Positions 63,356 through 64,000 of a stretch of DNA of 64,000 nucleotides are shown here, piece after piece. The translations under genes and the position numbers were made by a program. Position 1 is the stretch's first letter, and each line of letters opens with the position of its first letter. The DNA is from Juglans regia (Eukaryota; Streptophyta; Magnoliopsida; Fagales; Juglandaceae). Below the pieces are notes generated by a model. That model made no database searches. It was not told where the DNA came from and worked only from the letters and a program-made list of their open reading frames with translations. The DNA lies in NCBI RefSeq assembly GCF_001411555.2, contig NC_049906.1, forward strand, positions 748,781 through 812,780. The letters run 5' to 3'.

Positions 63356-63409
63356 TGATTTCTTGTAGTGATAATTGTTTGTTCCTGTGAGGTTCTTAGG
63401 CTATGGGTT

Positions 63410-64000
63410 TGTTAAGAGATGGCTTGAATTCAGATGGAACAGTGCAATGTCGTATGTTCGCTCGAGCGGAGGTTCACTCAGTTAGAGCGAAATCAGACAG
63501 AGAGCTTCGCTCGACATTCGTTCGACATCCAGCTCGAGCAAAATCAGACAGAGAGCTTCGCTCTACATTCGCTCCAGCTCGAGCGAATTCAGGCAGAGAG
63601 CTTTGCTCGACACTCGCTCGACATTCAGCTCGAGCGATATCCAAATCAGAGAGCTTCGCTCGACATCGCTCATCTGTTGGCTTGAGCGAAATGTACAAAA
63701 CCTGCGCTCGCTCGACAATTCGCTCGAGCCAATGTTCACCGAAGTGAACATTCACTGTTTCTATAAATACCTAACGGTGCTTCCTTTGTTTTTTAAACTT
63801 AAGAAACCCTATTTTGTCTTGTTTTAGTGATTTCTTGAGAGAGAAGTTAGAGAGATAGGGAGATAACTTCTTTGAGAAAGAAGTTTTGTATTATTCTTCT
63901 GTACTCCATCTTTGTTGATAGTGGAATCTCTGATACCGACCCCACCAGTGGAAGTAGACTCACTTTGAGCCGAACCACTTAAATCTTGGTGTTGTTTCTG
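63410..64000 (+). mobile_element. Tork/Tnt1-like copia retrotransposon, unit copy 3 (5' LTR only, cut by window end)
   Basis: Starts TGTTAAGAGATGG after GGGTT (63405-63409), as in copies 1 and 2, and matches their 5' LTRs to the window end. The internal region must lie beyond 64000. Confidence 0.9.

Larger units (their letters stand above)
59544..63370. mobile_element. Pack-CACTA element carrying host gene fragments, private to unit copy 3
   Basis: Starts CACTACAAGAAAAA and ends TTTCTTGTAGTG, the standard CACTA (En/Spm) termini. It is flanked by the 3-bp duplication ATA (59541-59543 and 63371-63373). Copies 1 and 2 have one ATA at the same site. Sub-terminal regions (about 59560-60010 and 63030-63355) are packed with GGCGATTT, AAATCGC and TCGCCGCAAA words in both orientations, as in CACTA transposase-binding regions. 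No transposase is encoded. The interior holds exons of two plant genes on the minus strand. Confidence 0.92.
50478..64000 (+). repeat. tandem segmental unit, copy 3 (partial, with two insertions)
   Basis: Begins with the same words as copies 1 and 2 and runs off the window inside the 5' LTR of the copia element. Two private insertions lengthen it: a hAT-like element at 57045-57795 and a CACTA element at 59544-63370. Subtracting these and their duplications (4589 bases) brings the copia LTR start to almost the same distance from the unit start as in copy 2. Confidence 0.92.

Overview
This window is nuclear DNA from a flowering plant, most likely a woody eudicot. It has AT-rich intergenic DNA, genes split by GT-AG introns, and dense Ty1/copia and Ty3/gypsy retrotransposons with nested hAT, CACTA and MITE-like elements. 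MITE-like repeats rich in GATGAGTTGAGATGAG and GTGAATAGTAGTGAG words remind me of Fagales (walnut or hickory relatives); that guess comes from memory and is weak. No prokaryotic, organellar or viral features were seen.

Left part (1-22003). A decayed copia 3' half with its 3' LTR (1-2054) is followed by the only unique, apparently intact host gene: a four-exon GDSL/SGNH esterase-lipase gene on the minus strand (2489-7495). Next comes a decayed chromovirus-type gypsy element (9894-16083) with both LTRs and a near-perfect 5-bp target duplication. A MITE-like element and a hAT-like element are nested in it. A minus-strand Tat-type gypsy remnant (16745-21312 plus 5' LTR sequence) lies between it and the repeat array.

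Right part (22004-64000). This is a head-to-tail segmental array of a roughly 14.2 kb unit: copy 1 22004-36246, copy 2 36247-50477, copy 3 50478 to beyond the window end. Each unit carries, in order, a MITE, the 3' end of a RING-H2 paralogue, a truncated minus-strand copia element, an intact intronless RING-H2 gene (minus strand), another MITE, a promoter-like segment, a Tork/Tnt1-like copia element with TSD GGGTT, and a short unidentified tail. The copia copies share the same stop codons and the same TSD, so they were copied with the unit and did not insert independently. Copies 2 and 3 are closest to each other.

Copy 3 alone has two later insertions, and copies 1 and 2 preserve both empty sites: a 751-bp hAT-like element (8-bp TSD ACGATAAT) and a 3.8-kb CACTA element (3-bp TSD ATA). 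The CACTA element encodes no visible transposase. It carries several exons of an ARABIDILLO-type F-box/armadillo gene and one exon of an AGC-type (phototropin-like) kinase, so it is a Pack-CACTA element.

I see no new enzymatic or defence system. The unusual content is structural: a recent tandem triplication amplifying a RING-type E3 ligase gene, and a gene-capturing CACTA element inserted in one copy. An assembly artefact (haplotypes joined in tandem) must be excluded for the array.
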